In this document: in pieces, positions 37,380 to 47,364 of the stretch
Numbering within the stretch: the first letter of the stretch is position 1
Layout of the letters: each line of letters starts with the position of its first letter
Origin: Schleiferilactobacillus perolens DSM 12744
GTDB lineage: Bacteria > Bacillota > Bacilli > Lactobacillales > Lactobacillaceae
Length of the DNA: 64,000 bases
Direction: 5' to 3'
Assembly: GCF_001435585.1 (NCBI RefSeq)
Contig: NZ_AZEC01000001.1
Span: forward strand, 62,001 to 126,000
Notes under the pieces: generated by a model
Databases searched by the model: none
Told to the model about the DNA's origin: nothing
Seen by the model: the letters and a program-made list of their open reading frames with translations, nothing else
Position numbers and translations under genes: made by a program

Positions 37380-39786
37380 TGGTGAGATCTCCTTCCCGAT
37401 ATAAGGTGAATGAACCGGTATGGCGTGGATGCAGGATGGTTGTCTCGGCTTGTTTTTCTGTCCAAAAATCGTCGCTAGGCATGATGGTGTCCTGATCAGT
37501 TAATGCAATCACGGTATCAGTTGTCTTGATTGAAAAAGAAACTTGGTGATTGCTCAAATTGATTATCTCGGCGGTGGTATAGGCCAACTTCCAGGAGGTC
37601 ACAGTAGTATCCATAGCCAACATTAGGCCCTGTTTGGCGCCGATTGAGATGGAATGTCCCCCAAAGAGCGCACGTCCTTGTGCATTGTGCAAGATAAATG
37701 TGGCGGGGACGTCCAATGTGTTCAATAGATGAACAAGTGTCCCATCGGTGCTTTGAGTGATAAAAGCCAATACAAATGGTGCTGCCGGTGTCAGAGTCAA
37801 CTGGGGCGTGACTTCGAATTGATTCAGCAGCAGCTGGTAGAATGCCGGGTCAAAACGGCCTTCTGAGCCCAAGAATGCAACCTGCCCCCGGCCAACGTTG
37901 AATAATGCTCCTACTGCAGCGTTCGATTCCAATTCGCGCCAGAACACAATACTGTCTCGTTGAGTTGGTTCGAATGATTGAAATTGATGAATCCGAACCT
38001 CTGGCAGTCCTTCAGCAAATGCGTGGTGTGTAATTGTCGGGAAGTAGGTCACTGATTCCCTTTTCAGTTGTAATGGCATCAAGCCGAGACCGTTGATCAG
38101 GGTCGTATCAGGCTGGCCGGTTAAATCGGTTACGGGCAATTCCCCCTGGAGGAGGAGTTGGCCACCCTTGTTAACATAATCCAATAATCGTTGCTGTACT
38201 GTTCCTGGCATGGCTTGCCCAGTAGGAACCACCAAGACATGGTGATTATCGTGAGTGGGTAAGTCCTTTTGCAGGTCCCAAGCATCATAGTTGTATTTGG
38301 CAGACAACAAATTCAGAAAAATATTATTCCAGGGTAGGGTGGCGCGATTAGTTTCTTGGTCGGCGACGAAATTATCGGATACCTGGCTTTGCGGATAATG
38401 ATACTCAGTCATGTAATCGTCGGGAATGAAGCCCACGGAAATCGGTGCAGTCACTGAATGCATCGACGCCAATAAACTGTCGGTATTCTTAATGATGTTG
38501 CCCACTTGAGCCATGGCGGGCAGGGTATAGTTTGATTTGCCCTCAGGTGATAGCAGCGAACCAAAACCATGGCGATACCCATGAATACCAATACGGGAGT
38601 TACCATCGGCCACGGGTACTGCCAATGATCGGTTAAAGCCGCCGGTAAACAGGTAATCATTAATCATTTTGGTGCCCTGGGCTAGTTGTAACCGCGTCTT
38701 CAGAGGCAGGGCACTAGCTTCTATTTGCATGGGCAAATGATCATCGTTATTACCCGAACTGGCATTAAATTCCAAAGTGGTGAGCGGCCAATCACCGTCG
38801 ACACTCTGCATGAAACGATTGAGCGTGTATAAATGGGTAGCAGTGGTCATATCGAAGTCGCCGAAATAAACATCCGTGCCAATAACGACGTCTTTCAGAT
38901 CAAAGGTGTCATAGAGCTGACTGATGCCAATGGGGAATGTTTCACCGCGGCCTTGATCAGTACCGTGGACATTAATGAGCAAAGGGGTATCGACAATTCC
39001 TGCATCACGGACAGTGTCAGCAAGAAAGGCAAGGTAATTCTTAAAGCGATACCGCATGTAATAGCCCAAATCATTTTGATATTGCAACACCCATGCATCG
39101 TCTGGTTCTTCCATGTATTGGCGAGTACGGGCAGCGGTCAAGAAATCTGTTGGATAGACCGCCGGTAACTGGTCATGGTACTTATTTTGCAACCATGTTG
39201 AAAACTCAGCGATAGTTATATCTGTGAGATCAGGCGCATTGCTGATCCAACTGAGCATCCCCACTTCGTTGTCCAACTGAACACCGATGATTGGGCCGCC
39301 ATGGACCTGTAAAGCCGGTGCCAACACCTGGCAAACAGCCTGCAGCCAGTTTTGAGCAGTCCGTTTAAAATCTGGATTCGTATAATCAACTGTCCCTGTG
39401 GGTACTGTCTGGCCGTGCCAAGAAGTGGGAATAATGGTGGGGTATTTATCTCTTACCCAGAATGGAATTCCTTCGTTCTTCAGTTCGGCCATATTAAAGG
39501 GTCCCGGTCGGGCAATCAAATAGAGTCCATTTTGATGAACTAAGTCAATGAAGTCCTTTAAGTTATGTCGTTCATCTAACTGACCGGTGAAGTCAAATAC
39601 GCCTTCTTGTTCTTCATGGACCAGCCACGGAATATATGTGGACACAGTGTTCATGCCGGTCGCCTTCAATTCGGTTAACACGGATTGCCAACGGGCCGGC
39701 GGTAAGCGGAAGTAGTGAACCTCACCAGCTAAAATTGTAGTCGGCTGGCCATCAATTTCAAAAGTGAGAGAGTCTGTCTTGATCAT
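37360..39786 (-). CDS. GH35 beta-galactosidase-family enzyme
   Basis: 808 aa from ATG 39786, with GGAGAGGA upstream; a TTG at 39807 is a less likely start. GH35 barrel at the N-terminus: GEVHYFRLPPARW, STYIPWLVHEEQ, ARPGPFNMAELKNEGIPFW and GVQLDNEVGML (acid Glu); TTLEFNASSG probably supplies the nucleophile Glu. A beta-rich C-terminal half follows. Cytoplasmic, no signal sequence. It overlaps the LacI gene by 29 nt and the esterase by 20 nt, a tightly packed operon. GH35 members cleave beta-galactosides or, in some, beta-glucosides or glucosamine; the exact linkage is not readable. Confidence 0.88.
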   Translation of the reverse strand: MIKTDSLTFEIDGQPTTILAGEVHYFRLPPARWQSVLTELKATGMNTVSTYIPWLVHEEQEGVFDFTGQLDERHNLKDFIDLVHQNGLYLIARPGPFNMAELKNEGIPFWVRDKYPTIIPTSWHGQTVPTGTVDYTNPDFKRTAQNWLQAVCQVLAPALQVHGGPIIGVQLDNEVGMLSWISNAPDLTDITIAEFSTWLQNKYHDQLPAVYPTDFLTAARTRQYMEEPDDAWVLQYQNDLGYYMRYRFKNYLAFLADTVRDAGIVDTPLLINVHGTDQGRGETFPIGISQLYDTFDLKDVVIGTDVYFGDFDMTTATHLYTLNRFMQSVDGDWPLTTLEFNASSGNNDDHLPMQIEASALPLKTRLQLAQGTKMINDYLFTGGFNRSLAVPVADGNSRIGIHGYRHGFGSLLSPEGKSNYTLPAMAQVGNIIKNTDSLLASMHSVTAPISVGFIPDDYMTEYHYPQSQVSDNFVADQETNRATLPWNNIFLNLLSAKYNYDAWDLQKDLPTHDNHHVLVVPTGQAMPGTVQQRLLDYVNKGGQLLLQGELPVTDLTGQPDTTLINGLGLMPLQLKRESVTYFPTITHHAFAEGLPEVRIHQFQSFEPTQRDSIVFWRELESNAAVGALFNVGRGQVAFLGSEGRFDPAFYQLLLNQFEVTPQLTLTPAAPFVLAFITQSTDGTLVHLLNTLDVPATFILHNAQGRALFGGHSISIGAKQGLMLAMDTTVTSWKLAYTTAEIINLSNHQVSFSIKTTDTVIALTDQDTIMPSDDFWTEKQAETTILHPRHTGSFTLYREGDLTIGSFSR

Positions 39787-40765
39787 GATTAACTTTTTCC
39801 TCTCCAAGCGATCCGCGTTGGATCACTTTGGTTTCAATGTAATGATTACCCGCTTGACCGTTATTTTTAATCATGTCAATCAAGGTCTGGGCGGCGGTTT
39901 CGCCCCATTTATGTTTGGAGTAATCAATTGTCGTGAGTTGCGGTGTTAGATAGTGGCCAATGAGGTCATTATCGAAACCAATAATTTTGATATCTTTGCC
40001 GACGGTATAACCCAGTTCGGGCAAAGCTTCATAAAGACCGATTGCCAGCTCATCGTTGAGAGCAAAGACACCAACATTTTTGAGATGGGCATTACTGATC
40101 TTTTTCGCTGCTTTGCGACCACCATCAATCGTGAAATCGCTGGGAATAACGATAACGGGTGCATCGGTCTTATCACTTAAAGAAGCCAACGCAGTTTGCA
40201 ATCGCACCTGCGAATCGTAGGAATCAGAAGGGCCACTGATGAAGACATAGTAGTCAACATTGGCTGCTACTAATGCGTCAATTGCTTGTTTGGCCCCCTT
40301 AGAATTATCCAATAAGACTTTATGCACATTGGTTCCGGATAGTTCCCGGTCCATAACAACCATTTTGCTGCCTTGTTTAGCAAAGCTTTTAATCAGCCGA
40401 TCGGGGAAGGCTTGATCCAAAATCACCGCGCCGTCCACAAACTTCTGAGGAATGAGTGCCCGCGACTTATCACCGCCCGCCCCAACAATCAGCTCATAGT
40501 GATTGGCGCGAAGGACTTGATCGACGCCATCAATGACGTGGCTGTAAAAATCCCCGCCAAAATCGGCGACATACATCGCAATAATATTGGTACTTTGTTT
40601 CTTCAGGGTGCGTCCTGCCAGATTAGGCACGTAATTGAGATCCATGGCAATGTGCATGATCTTGGCACGTGTTTCCTCGGTGACCTTGGAACTGCCATTC
40701 AAGGCATAAGAGACTGTTGAAATCGACACACCTGCCTTTTGGGCGATATCACGAATACCGGCCAC
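39758..40765 (-). CDS. LacI-family transcriptional regulator of the GH94/ABC locus
   Basis: 335 aa, GTG start at 40765 with GGAGGGG upstream. HTH: IRDIAQKAGVSISTVSYALN; hinge KVTEETRAKIMHIA; ligand domain with VDGAVILDQAFPDRL, VFALNDELAIGLYEAL and IIGFDNDLIGHYL. Lies inside the operon it probably controls. The two identical GAAACGTTTC palindromes at 44084-44093 and 49569-49578 are its likely operators. The effector is probably a gluco-oligosaccharide. Confidence 0.92.
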   Translation of the reverse strand: MAGIRDIAQKAGVSISTVSYALNGSSKVTEETRAKIMHIAMDLNYVPNLAGRTLKKQSTNIIAMYVADFGGDFYSHVIDGVDQVLRANHYELIVGAGGDKSRALIPQKFVDGAVILDQAFPDRLIKSFAKQGSKMVVMDRELSGTNVHKVLLDNSKGAKQAIDALVAANVDYYVFISGPSDSYDSQVRLQTALASLSDKTDAPVIVIPSDFTIDGGRKAAKKISNAHLKNVGVFALNDELAIGLYEALPELGYTVGKDIKIIGFDNDLIGHYLTPQLTTIDYSKHKWGETAAQTLIDMIKNNGQAGNHYIETKVIQRGSLGEEKVNHDQDRLSHF

Positions 40766-40798
40766 TTAAATCCCCTCCATATTGTTAGTAATCGGATC

Positions 40799-41632
40799 TT
40801 ACTTCTCTGCTTGAACATTGAATCCTTGTAAAATGTACTTTTGGAAGATAATGAAGATAATCACGATCGGTATAACCATAAAGGAGGAGCCGGCCATTTG
40901 CAAACCATAATCTGAAGTGTGTTGTCCCTGTAGTAATTGGAGCCCAACTGAAAGGGTATAGTACTTCTGATCGTTGGCGATAATCAATGGCCACAAGAAT
41001 GCATTCCAACCGCCGATAAAGGTGAGAATCCCCTGGACGGCCAAGACCGGTTTGGAGATAGGGATGATGATGTGCCAAAAAATGTACCATTCGCTGGCAC
41101 CATCAAGTCGGGCAGCTTCAATAATGGAGTTTGAAATATTGCTCATGAATTGACGGAACAGGAAGATGGCAAAGGCACCCACTAAACCAGGCAAGATAAT
41201 ACCCGCTAAGGTATTGGTCAAGTGCATTTCATTCAAAATGAGGTAAACCGGGATCATAGTGACTTGTCCAGGAATCATCATGGTGGCTAGCACCAGAATA
41301 AATAGTGGGCCGCGTCCTTTGAATTTAAATTTGGCAAAGCCATAGCCGGCCATTGCATTCAGTAACATACCCAGGAAGGAAAACAGCGTGATAATTAATG
41401 TGTTTTTGAGATAAACACCGAAATTGCTATCCACGAACAAACGTTTGTAGTTGTCGAATGTCCAGTGGTTGGGTAAAAAGTTTTGAGTGGCTTGCGAAAT
41501 TTCAGCGTTGGATTTGAAAGAAGAAAGAAACATCCATAAGAAGGGCAGGATAGTGATAACGCCCCAGAATAGTAGGATTGCGCCCACTGCGACTTTGCCG
41601 TTGCGCACGGCTGACTTATTACCATTAATCAT
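40799..41632 (-). CDS. Sugar ABC transporter permease (MalG/GanQ type)
   Basis: 277 aa, six membrane helices by eye, with the EAA motif EAARLDGASEWYIFWHIIIP that contacts the ATPase. AGGAGG precedes the ATG. Third component of the importer with the permease at 41645 and the binding protein at 42806. No ATPase is encoded here, so it probably shares a multi-sugar ATPase (MsmK type) encoded elsewhere. Confidence 0.93.
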   Translation of the reverse strand: MINGNKSAVRNGKVAVGAILLFWGVITILPFLWMFLSSFKSNAEISQATQNFLPNHWTFDNYKRLFVDSNFGVYLKNTLIITLFSFLGMLLNAMAGYGFAKFKFKGRGPLFILVLATMMIPGQVTMIPVYLILNEMHLTNTLAGIILPGLVGAFAIFLFRQFMSNISNSIIEAARLDGASEWYIFWHIIIPISKPVLAVQGILTFIGGWNAFLWPLIIANDQKYYTLSVGLQLLQGQHTSDYGLQMAGSSFMVIPIVIIFIIFQKYILQGFNVQAEK

Positions 41633-41644
41633 AAATACAGCCTC

Positions 41645-42535
41645 CTAAAGTCCTTGTTGTTTCTTTTGCAGTTTGAATTGCACTAACGTGGCAAGAATAA
41701 TTGCGGCGAACATAATGAACGAGCCGGCAGCCGCGTAACCGAAATTACTGTTCTGGAACCCATTTTGATAAACAAACAGAGCGACAGAATTAGTACTGTT
41801 CAACGGGCCGCCCTTAGTCATGACGAATGGTTCATCGAAGAACTGGAACCAACCAATCAATGTGGTGACAGTCACGAAGAAGATGGAGAATGATAAGGAA
41901 GGCAGAGTGATGTGGCGAGTTTGCTGCCACCAGCCAGCACCATCGAGCTCAGCTGCTTCGTAAAGCGATTCAGGAATGCCCTGTAAGGCGGCCAAGAAGA
42001 TCAGCATATTGAGACCGATGGCTTTCCATACAGCCAGAATAATTAATGATATCTTGGCCGTAGCTGGATCACTGAGCCAAGGGAAGGGTCCCATACCAAT
42101 CTTACCGAAGAGATTATTCAGTAAGCCCATGCTCGGGTTGTACATATAAGTCCAAACCACTGCGACCGCCACGGTATTGGTGATTGAAGGTGTGTAGAAA
42201 ACCAACCGCATAAACCGGAAAAAACGATTTTGGCCGAAGTTGATGAGAATAGCGACGGTCAAGGAAAGCAAGATGACCAACGGGACCCCAATGACAACAT
42301 AGTACCCAGTGTTCAGAATTGACTGAAGAAAAGCACTGTCGTGAAACAGTTGCGTGTAGTTTTGTAATCCAATAAATTTGATTTGTGACCAATCGCCTAA
42401 ACCTGTGATGTCCAAACCAGTAAAACTGATGATCAGGGCAATGAAGATTGGGATCAGAGAGAACAGTGCCAGCAGGAGCAGTGCCGGCAAGACAAAGGTA
42501 TAGGGAACTAGCTTGTCGCGTAATGTCTTAGCCAT
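41645..42535 (-). CDS. Sugar ABC transporter permease (MalF/GanP type)
   Basis: 296 aa from ATG 42535 with AAAGGAG upstream; the frame stays open for another 64 codons upstream but those codons run through hairpins and are not protein-like. EAA motif YEAAELDGAGWWQQTRHITLP. Pairs with the next permease (12-nt gap). The 270-nt gap between it and the upstream binding-protein gene holds two strong hairpins. Confidence 0.93.
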   Translation of the reverse strand: MAKTLRDKLVPYTFVLPALLLLALFSLIPIFIALIISFTGLDITGLGDWSQIKFIGLQNYTQLFHDSAFLQSILNTGYYVVIGVPLVILLSLTVAILINFGQNRFFRFMRLVFYTPSITNTVAVAVVWTYMYNPSMGLLNNLFGKIGMGPFPWLSDPATAKISLIILAVWKAIGLNMLIFLAALQGIPESLYEAAELDGAGWWQQTRHITLPSLSFSIFFVTVTTLIGWFQFFDEPFVMTKGGPLNSTNSVALFVYQNGFQNSNFGYAAAGSFIMFAAIILATLVQFKLQKKQQGL

Positions 42536-42578
42536 GAGAATGGCTCCTTTCATTAAGAGGGTGCAGCGGCCCCGATAG

Positions 42579-42657
42579 TTTCCGACAACCAAGGACACTT
42601 GGACAAAAATCGTCACACTGAAAGATTTTGCCCAGGATGTCCTTGGCTCCAGGAAAC
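42579..42657 (-). repeat. Extended intercistronic hairpin (about 80 nt)
   Basis: Arms CCAAGGACA (42589-42597) and TGTCCTTGG (42637-42645) continue inward through CTTGG/CCAGG and CAAAAATC/GATTTTG with single-base mismatches, giving about 21 paired positions around a 12-nt loop. An outer pair GTTTCC (42579-42584) and GGAAAC (42652-42657) extends it. It lies between the binding protein and permease genes. Not followed by a T run in the minus direction, so it is more likely an RNA-stability or processing element than a terminator. Confidence 0.7.
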
Positions 42658-42711
42658 TGGGTCGCGAATCCCATTTAGAGGACGTGTGCTGGAATAATTT
42701 TGAAATAAATA

Positions 42712-42741
42712 CCCCGAGAATACACAAGGGAATTCTCGGGG
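42712..42741 (-). repeat. Second intercistronic hairpin after the binding-protein gene
   Basis: Perfect 10-bp arms CCCCGAGAAT (42712-42721) and ATTCTCGGGG (42732-42741), 10-nt loop, followed on the minus strand by an AT-rich but not T-only stretch. Likely a partial terminator or 3'-end stabiliser giving more binding protein than permease. Confidence 0.7.
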
Positions 42742-42805
42742 CAATACAACGCGATACTTCACGTGCCGCGATTATAGTGAGTCAGTACCGCTCCCGGTGA
42801 GCCAA

Positions 42806-44050
42806 TTATTTGTTCAATAATTGCTCGGTTTGAGAATTCAGTTGATCCATCGCTTTTTGAACGTTAGCCCCTTGCATAGCAACGGGTTCCCAAGCCTTCA
42901 AGTAGTTTTGACCGATTTGGTCCCATTGCTTGATTAAAGGCATTGGTTCAGAACTGTTCAGTTGCTTACGGAATACTTGGATACGGGAGTCGCTTAAAGA
43001 TTTGTCAGTCCAAGCAGACTTCAGAGTCGGCATTGAGTCGCTGTTCTTGTAGTACTTTAATTGACTGCTCTCAGTAGACAGATACTTCAGCAATTTCATT
43101 GCAGAAGACTTATTTTTGCTGTAATTGAAGACTGCCAAGTTACCACCACCAGTATTGGACATGTTGTTATCTTTACCTTTAGGTAATACAGCGACGCCCC
43201 ATTGATCATCTTTCAGACCGGCATCTTTTTTCACACTAGCCATCATCCATGGACCGGAGATAAACATCGGAATTGGTGCTTTGCCACCGAAAGACTGGCC
43301 GATTGTCAATTTCAAATCTTGTTTAGGAGAAGCACCATTCTTGTAAAACTGAGCCAGATATTCCAGTGCTTCTACAGTTGGCTTCTTGTTGAATTGCGGT
43401 GTTTTACCTTTAATCAGCGTAGCACCGTTTTGACGAGCAAACATAAAGCCAAATGTTGGTTCAGCGAAGTCAACATTGAAGCCGTACATATTCTTGCCGC
43501 GCTTAGATAGTTTTGTGGCAGCGTCATATAATTCATCCCAGGTCTTCGGTGCTTCGTTATAACCGACCTGTTTCAATAGATCTTTCCGGTAATACAGTAC
43601 CCGGGTTTCAACATACCAAGGCACGGCATAATACTTACCATTGAACTCGGTTGTCCTAACGGATCCTTCAAAATACTTGTCTGGGCTGATATTCTTGTCG
43701 CTCTTAACTTCTTTGGAGATATCCATCAAGCTCTTTGAGCTCACGTAATTGGCCATGCCAGTGGTACCCATTAGTACTAAGTCAGGACCGGACTTGGAAG
43801 CAGCGGCGGTCAAAAGTTTATCGTTGTACTGTGACCAAGGAATACTCTGAATTTTGACTTTGATACCAGTTTTCTTAGTGAACGCATCCACCATTGGTTT
43901 TACGGCTGTATCGGCGTCACCACCGTACCAGAAGGTGATTGATTTGCCGTTGGATCCTGAAGAACTGTTATTGCTGTTACCACAACCAACAAGGAGCAGG
44001 GCGGCAGCTACAGCAGCTGCGGAAATGCCCAACCATTTCGTTAACTTCAT
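42806..44050 (-). CDS. Sugar ABC transporter substrate-binding lipoprotein
   Basis: 414 aa. Lipoprotein signal with lipobox LLVGC (Cys at about residue 23) and a Ser/Asn-rich linker, then a cluster B/MalE-type solute-binding fold (ITFWYGGDADTAVKPMVDAF, KIQSIPWSQYNDKLL, GPDLVLMGTTGMANYV). Anchored outside the membrane; delivers oligosaccharide to the two permeases. GGAGG upstream of the ATG. Its promoter at 44104-44131 has its own operator and cre site. In the Listeria beta-1,2-glucan locus the equivalent protein binds sophorooligosaccharides. Confidence 0.93.
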   Translation of the reverse strand: MKLTKWLGISAAAVAAALLLVGCGNSNNSSSGSNGKSITFWYGGDADTAVKPMVDAFTKKTGIKVKIQSIPWSQYNDKLLTAAASKSGPDLVLMGTTGMANYVSSKSLMDISKEVKSDKNISPDKYFEGSVRTTEFNGKYYAVPWYVETRVLYYRKDLLKQVGYNEAPKTWDELYDAATKLSKRGKNMYGFNVDFAEPTFGFMFARQNGATLIKGKTPQFNKKPTVEALEYLAQFYKNGASPKQDLKLTIGQSFGGKAPIPMFISGPWMMASVKKDAGLKDDQWGVAVLPKGKDNNMSNTGGGNLAVFNYSKNKSSAMKLLKYLSTESSQLKYYKNSDSMPTLKSAWTDKSLSDSRIQVFRKQLNSSEPMPLIKQWDQIGQNYLKAWEPVAMQGANVQKAMDQLNSQTEQLLNK

Positions 44051-44081
44051 TTGTTAATTCCTCCGTTTTTGGAATTCGTAA

Positions 44082-44131
44082 TCGAAACGTTTCTACGACT
44101 ATGATTATACACGAATCGGAACCGGTTACAA
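44082..44131 (-). promoter_or_regulatory. Promoter, LacI operator and cre of the ABC importer genes
   Basis: Minus strand: -35 TTGTAA (44131-44126), 16-nt spacer, -10 TATAAT (44109-44104). Downstream of the -10 is a palindrome GAAACGTTTC (44084-44093), identical to one ahead of the GH3 gene. TTGTAACCGGTTCCG (44131-44117) matches the cre consensus except its last base and covers the -35. The rest of the 165-nt gap has no gene. Confidence 0.82.
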
Positions 44132-44215
44132 CTATTTTTTCGATTTTTTTTGAAACTGCTTAAAACGCTGATATTGCAGTGTTTGTAACTGGTATAGGCC
44201 AGGCTCCTACACAGC

Positions 44216-47200
44216 TTATTTTGATACGGATACGCGGTAATCAGTATCAAATGGCAGTGAGAATGTTGAGTTAAACGTTTCTTCATCGGCCAGTTTGAAT
44301 ACACTGTTAAGCAGTGTCGCAATATAGATTCCTGGGCCGCTGCTGTACAACCGCCAGCCGCCTTTCACAGAAACGGATTGATTACGAACATCATCGAAAT
44401 GTTCTTGGGCGGCATACCGATCAGGAAATGCTGCGTCTGAGCTGGAGAAGTAAACATTGGCTTGACGTAATGCTGCATTGCTCACGCGGGATTGAATATT
44501 GATGGGGTTCACCAATTGTAATAATCGCCAAGCTTCTGCTTGATCCCCTGTCTGAGCGACGGCATCGGCATACCGAATATGGGCGTGGACATACAGTAAT
44601 CCAATCTCTCGACCGAAGTTGGCCGCTTGTTCAGCTCGCTTGAAGATGTGGGAAACACCGCCACGGTAGGTGGAAGGCTTATTCATTAAGCGCACACCGT
44701 CTGGGAATAACAGGTGCTGAGTGATAAGCTGCAACGCATGCTCGGATTGCTGCTCATCAAGGATGTGACTCAACACACCTTGCGACAAGGGCAGCAACCG
44801 ATAGTCGATGCCGGTTAAACCGTCGTTCGGATGAATGATGGGTGTGACATGATGGTTGGCGTCCATCTTGATGAAACCAGGCAGTACATCGTCCTGCATG
44901 AAATACCGCTTGAAATCGCCCATCATGTCGTCGGCTAATGTTTGTAGACTCTGGGCAAAATCTGGAATGCTGGCAAATGCCTGGGCCGCATGGCGTAATG
45001 TTTCGATAGTCAGTTCTTCGGTCCAGGTACTGGCCATTTCCTTTTTTTGGCGGGCATCGGCGGGTTGCAAAGTATCGTCCCAATCGCCATCACCATAAGC
45101 GGAGACTTTGGTGTTGTAAAGGAAATGGCTGGTAATGTAGGCTAACTGACGCTTAATATGGTCTAATAGGCTCTCAGATTCAGCGAGCATCTTGTGCTTT
45201 TTCAGGGACATATACGGCAACACTTCACTCAAAACACTAGTGTCTTGAGTGGCTAACAGATAATCGGTCACCACTTTGAGTGGCCATACAATCACGTCTC
45301 CATGGCTCTCATCAGCAAATTGTCCTGAATATTCGTCGTACATGAACCATTGGGGCCAATTACCATTTTCACTGAATTGATGGCTGTAAAGATGAAGAAT
45401 GATTTGTCGAACAATATCATAATGGCCGGTCGATAAAAACAGTTCGGTTGGGCCTTGGGAAACATCCCGCGTGCCCCAGGCAGCACCACCGTATTGCTCT
45501 AATCCATGGGGTGAGAGCATGTGCACCAGTGCGTCATGGGCATACCAGCGTAAGACAAGATTTGTCTGCTCTGCCATATCCTGTTTGGCAGGGTTATTTG
45601 TAGTGACTTGGAAGTGCCGCAACAGCGATTCGAGATAGGCATGATGTTGTTCGCGGCTAGTGGCGATTGGCTCAGAGTCAGGCGCTTGAACAGTATTAGT
45701 TTGTGTCACAATACTGAATTGACTAACAGAATCAAACGCTGTTACCAGTTGATGCGTGGAATCATTCGTGGCGTGACCTAAAATGATCTCTTCCCGACCA
45801 ATATTGAATGCTTGGGCATTATGCGAATACCGAATACTGTATACACGGTCAGGATCGATTTTCGCCATGGCAGTATTTACTTCCGGTGAAAGTGCGATGG
45901 TGTTGTCTGTGATGTCTAGGAGCGGCTTCTCGCCCAATGTTTCTGTATCCCACTGGGAAGTGACCCAGACGTCATAGCGTTGATGATTCAGTGAAGCAAA
46001 CCGGAGCGTGACTTGCTGCTCCGTACTGCTGGCATCATCACTGATTTTTAATGTGTCGTCGTCAAGTTGATAATACCAGTCGCCACCATTGAAGGTCATG
46101 GCATAAGCGGAAGGCATGGTCAGCAAATGATATTGTGTGTCATTCGCTGGTCGCACATAAATACGGGTTCCAGTAACTTTGAACCAGTTCAACGCACTGC
46201 GGGTATTGGTAATCATAATGTTCATGTTCGTGTTGCCAAAGACCACATGGGATTCAAAGACGCCAGGCATGAACTGTGTGGCAGCCAGAACAGGTTGAGT
46301 GGGGGTCATGGTTCGTTCGGCCATGATAATGTTCCCAGTTAAGCGTTCCTGTTGGTTTTCTTTTTCAGGCAACACGACATGGGTATCATCGGGAGTGAAT
46401 AAGGACAGCACCTGTCCGGTTTGGCCCCGTTCTACCTGCCGTTGTTGCGGGAACAATGTGGTGAGTTGAGTCTCAGTTAAGGGCGTTCCCGTTAACGGTT
46501 GACCCAAGGACTGGTTTGCCGCTGGCAGAGAAACTGACTGCCAGGTCGGGTTGACCGCGGATAGCAGAGCAAAATTTGCTTGAATGTCCGTATCAGGAAT
46601 GAGTTTTTCCAAATTGCCATTGGGTTGGGTGGCCTTAAATGAAGCATAGAATGTCACTTTGGTGTCGTTTCCTTTAATTGTCATGGGAGCGGAACGTAAA
46701 GCAGTGAGGGCACATTCATATTGCAGCACCCGACTGGGCAAGTCTGCTTGACTCATCGCGCTGGGCTCGTTGGTACTCTTGTAATCAGTACCGAAGAACT
46801 GAAATCCGTCAGTTGCATAGCTGGCAAGTGACGTTAAAGCGCCTTGTTGTAGGTAAGGATACTGACCGGCTTGCGGCTGATTCTGACGTGCCGTAATCGT
46901 GATATGTCCGTCACTGGTGAAGGGGTGTTGATCCAGATATTGGGAGACGTAAGCCTCGTTACTATTCACAAATCCGGGTTCACCTAAGCCCAAGTCTTGG
47001 ACGTAAGTTAAATCCGCATTGATCGACTGGGAACTGTGGAGTGTAACATGCCAAAACCAGGTTGTGCTCCCAAGCAATAGGGTGAGGGTATACTCAACGC
47101 CATTAAATTGGCCTTGCCACCGAGCACCATTTTTGGAGAGCGACAAGTGGCTGGTGCTTGCGGGTCCAATTAAAGGTGTGTAATGGTACTGTCCATCAGC

Positions 47201-47347
47201 TTGGATACGCAAGTAAATATTAGCCATGCTGCCATCCAATGCGTTCCCGGCGACCTGGTTGACCATGATGTTGTCGGCCGTGATTGTGCCGATTGCGCCG
47301 TTGTTTAGTAAATTAATCGTGATGTGATCATTTTTGAGTTGGTGCAT
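44216..47347 (-). CDS. GH94 phosphorylase, probable 1,2-beta-oligoglucan phosphorylase
   Basis: 1043 aa, much longer than cellobiose phosphorylase (about 800 aa) and close to the long 1,2-beta-oligoglucan phosphorylases. A large beta-sandwich N-terminal half is followed by an alpha/alpha-barrel with GGAAWGTRDVSQGPTELFL and YGDGDWDDTLQPAD near residue 750, where the first Asp of DWDD corresponds to the GH94 catalytic acid. It would phosphorolyse sophorooligosaccharides to alpha-glucose 1-phosphate, saving ATP. AGGAGG upstream of the ATG. Gene order GH3, GH94, binding protein, permeases matches the Listeria innocua sophorooligosaccharide locus as I remember it. The family call is strong; the linkage is inferred. 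Alternative: another long GH94 such as a cellodextrin-type enzyme. Confidence 0.82.
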   Translation of the reverse strand: MHQLKNDHITINLLNNGAIGTITADNIMVNQVAGNALDGSMANIYLRIQADGQYHYTPLIGPASTSHLSLSKNGARWQGQFNGVEYTLTLLLGSTTWFWHVTLHSSQSINADLTYVQDLGLGEPGFVNSNEAYVSQYLDQHPFTSDGHITITARQNQPQAGQYPYLQQGALTSLASYATDGFQFFGTDYKSTNEPSAMSQADLPSRVLQYECALTALRSAPMTIKGNDTKVTFYASFKATQPNGNLEKLIPDTDIQANFALLSAVNPTWQSVSLPAANQSLGQPLTGTPLTETQLTTLFPQQRQVERGQTGQVLSLFTPDDTHVVLPEKENQQERLTGNIIMAERTMTPTQPVLAATQFMPGVFESHVVFGNTNMNIMITNTRSALNWFKVTGTRIYVRPANDTQYHLLTMPSAYAMTFNGGDWYYQLDDDTLKISDDASSTEQQVTLRFASLNHQRYDVWVTSQWDTETLGEKPLLDITDNTIALSPEVNTAMAKIDPDRVYSIRYSHNAQAFNIGREEIILGHATNDSTHQLVTAFDSVSQFSIVTQTNTVQAPDSEPIATSREQHHAYLESLLRHFQVTTNNPAKQDMAEQTNLVLRWYAHDALVHMLSPHGLEQYGGAAWGTRDVSQGPTELFLSTGHYDIVRQIILHLYSHQFSENGNWPQWFMYDEYSGQFADESHGDVIVWPLKVVTDYLLATQDTSVLSEVLPYMSLKKHKMLAESESLLDHIKRQLAYITSHFLYNTKVSAYGDGDWDDTLQPADARQKKEMASTWTEELTIETLRHAAQAFASIPDFAQSLQTLADDMMGDFKRYFMQDDVLPGFIKMDANHHVTPIIHPNDGLTGIDYRLLPLSQGVLSHILDEQQSEHALQLITQHLLFPDGVRLMNKPSTYRGGVSHIFKRAEQAANFGREIGLLYVHAHIRYADAVAQTGDQAEAWRLLQLVNPINIQSRVSNAALRQANVYFSSSDAAFPDRYAAQEHFDDVRNQSVSVKGGWRLYSSGPGIYIATLLNSVFKLADEETFNSTFSLPFDTDYRVSVSK

Positions 47348-47364
47348 ATGATTGCCTCCTGAGT

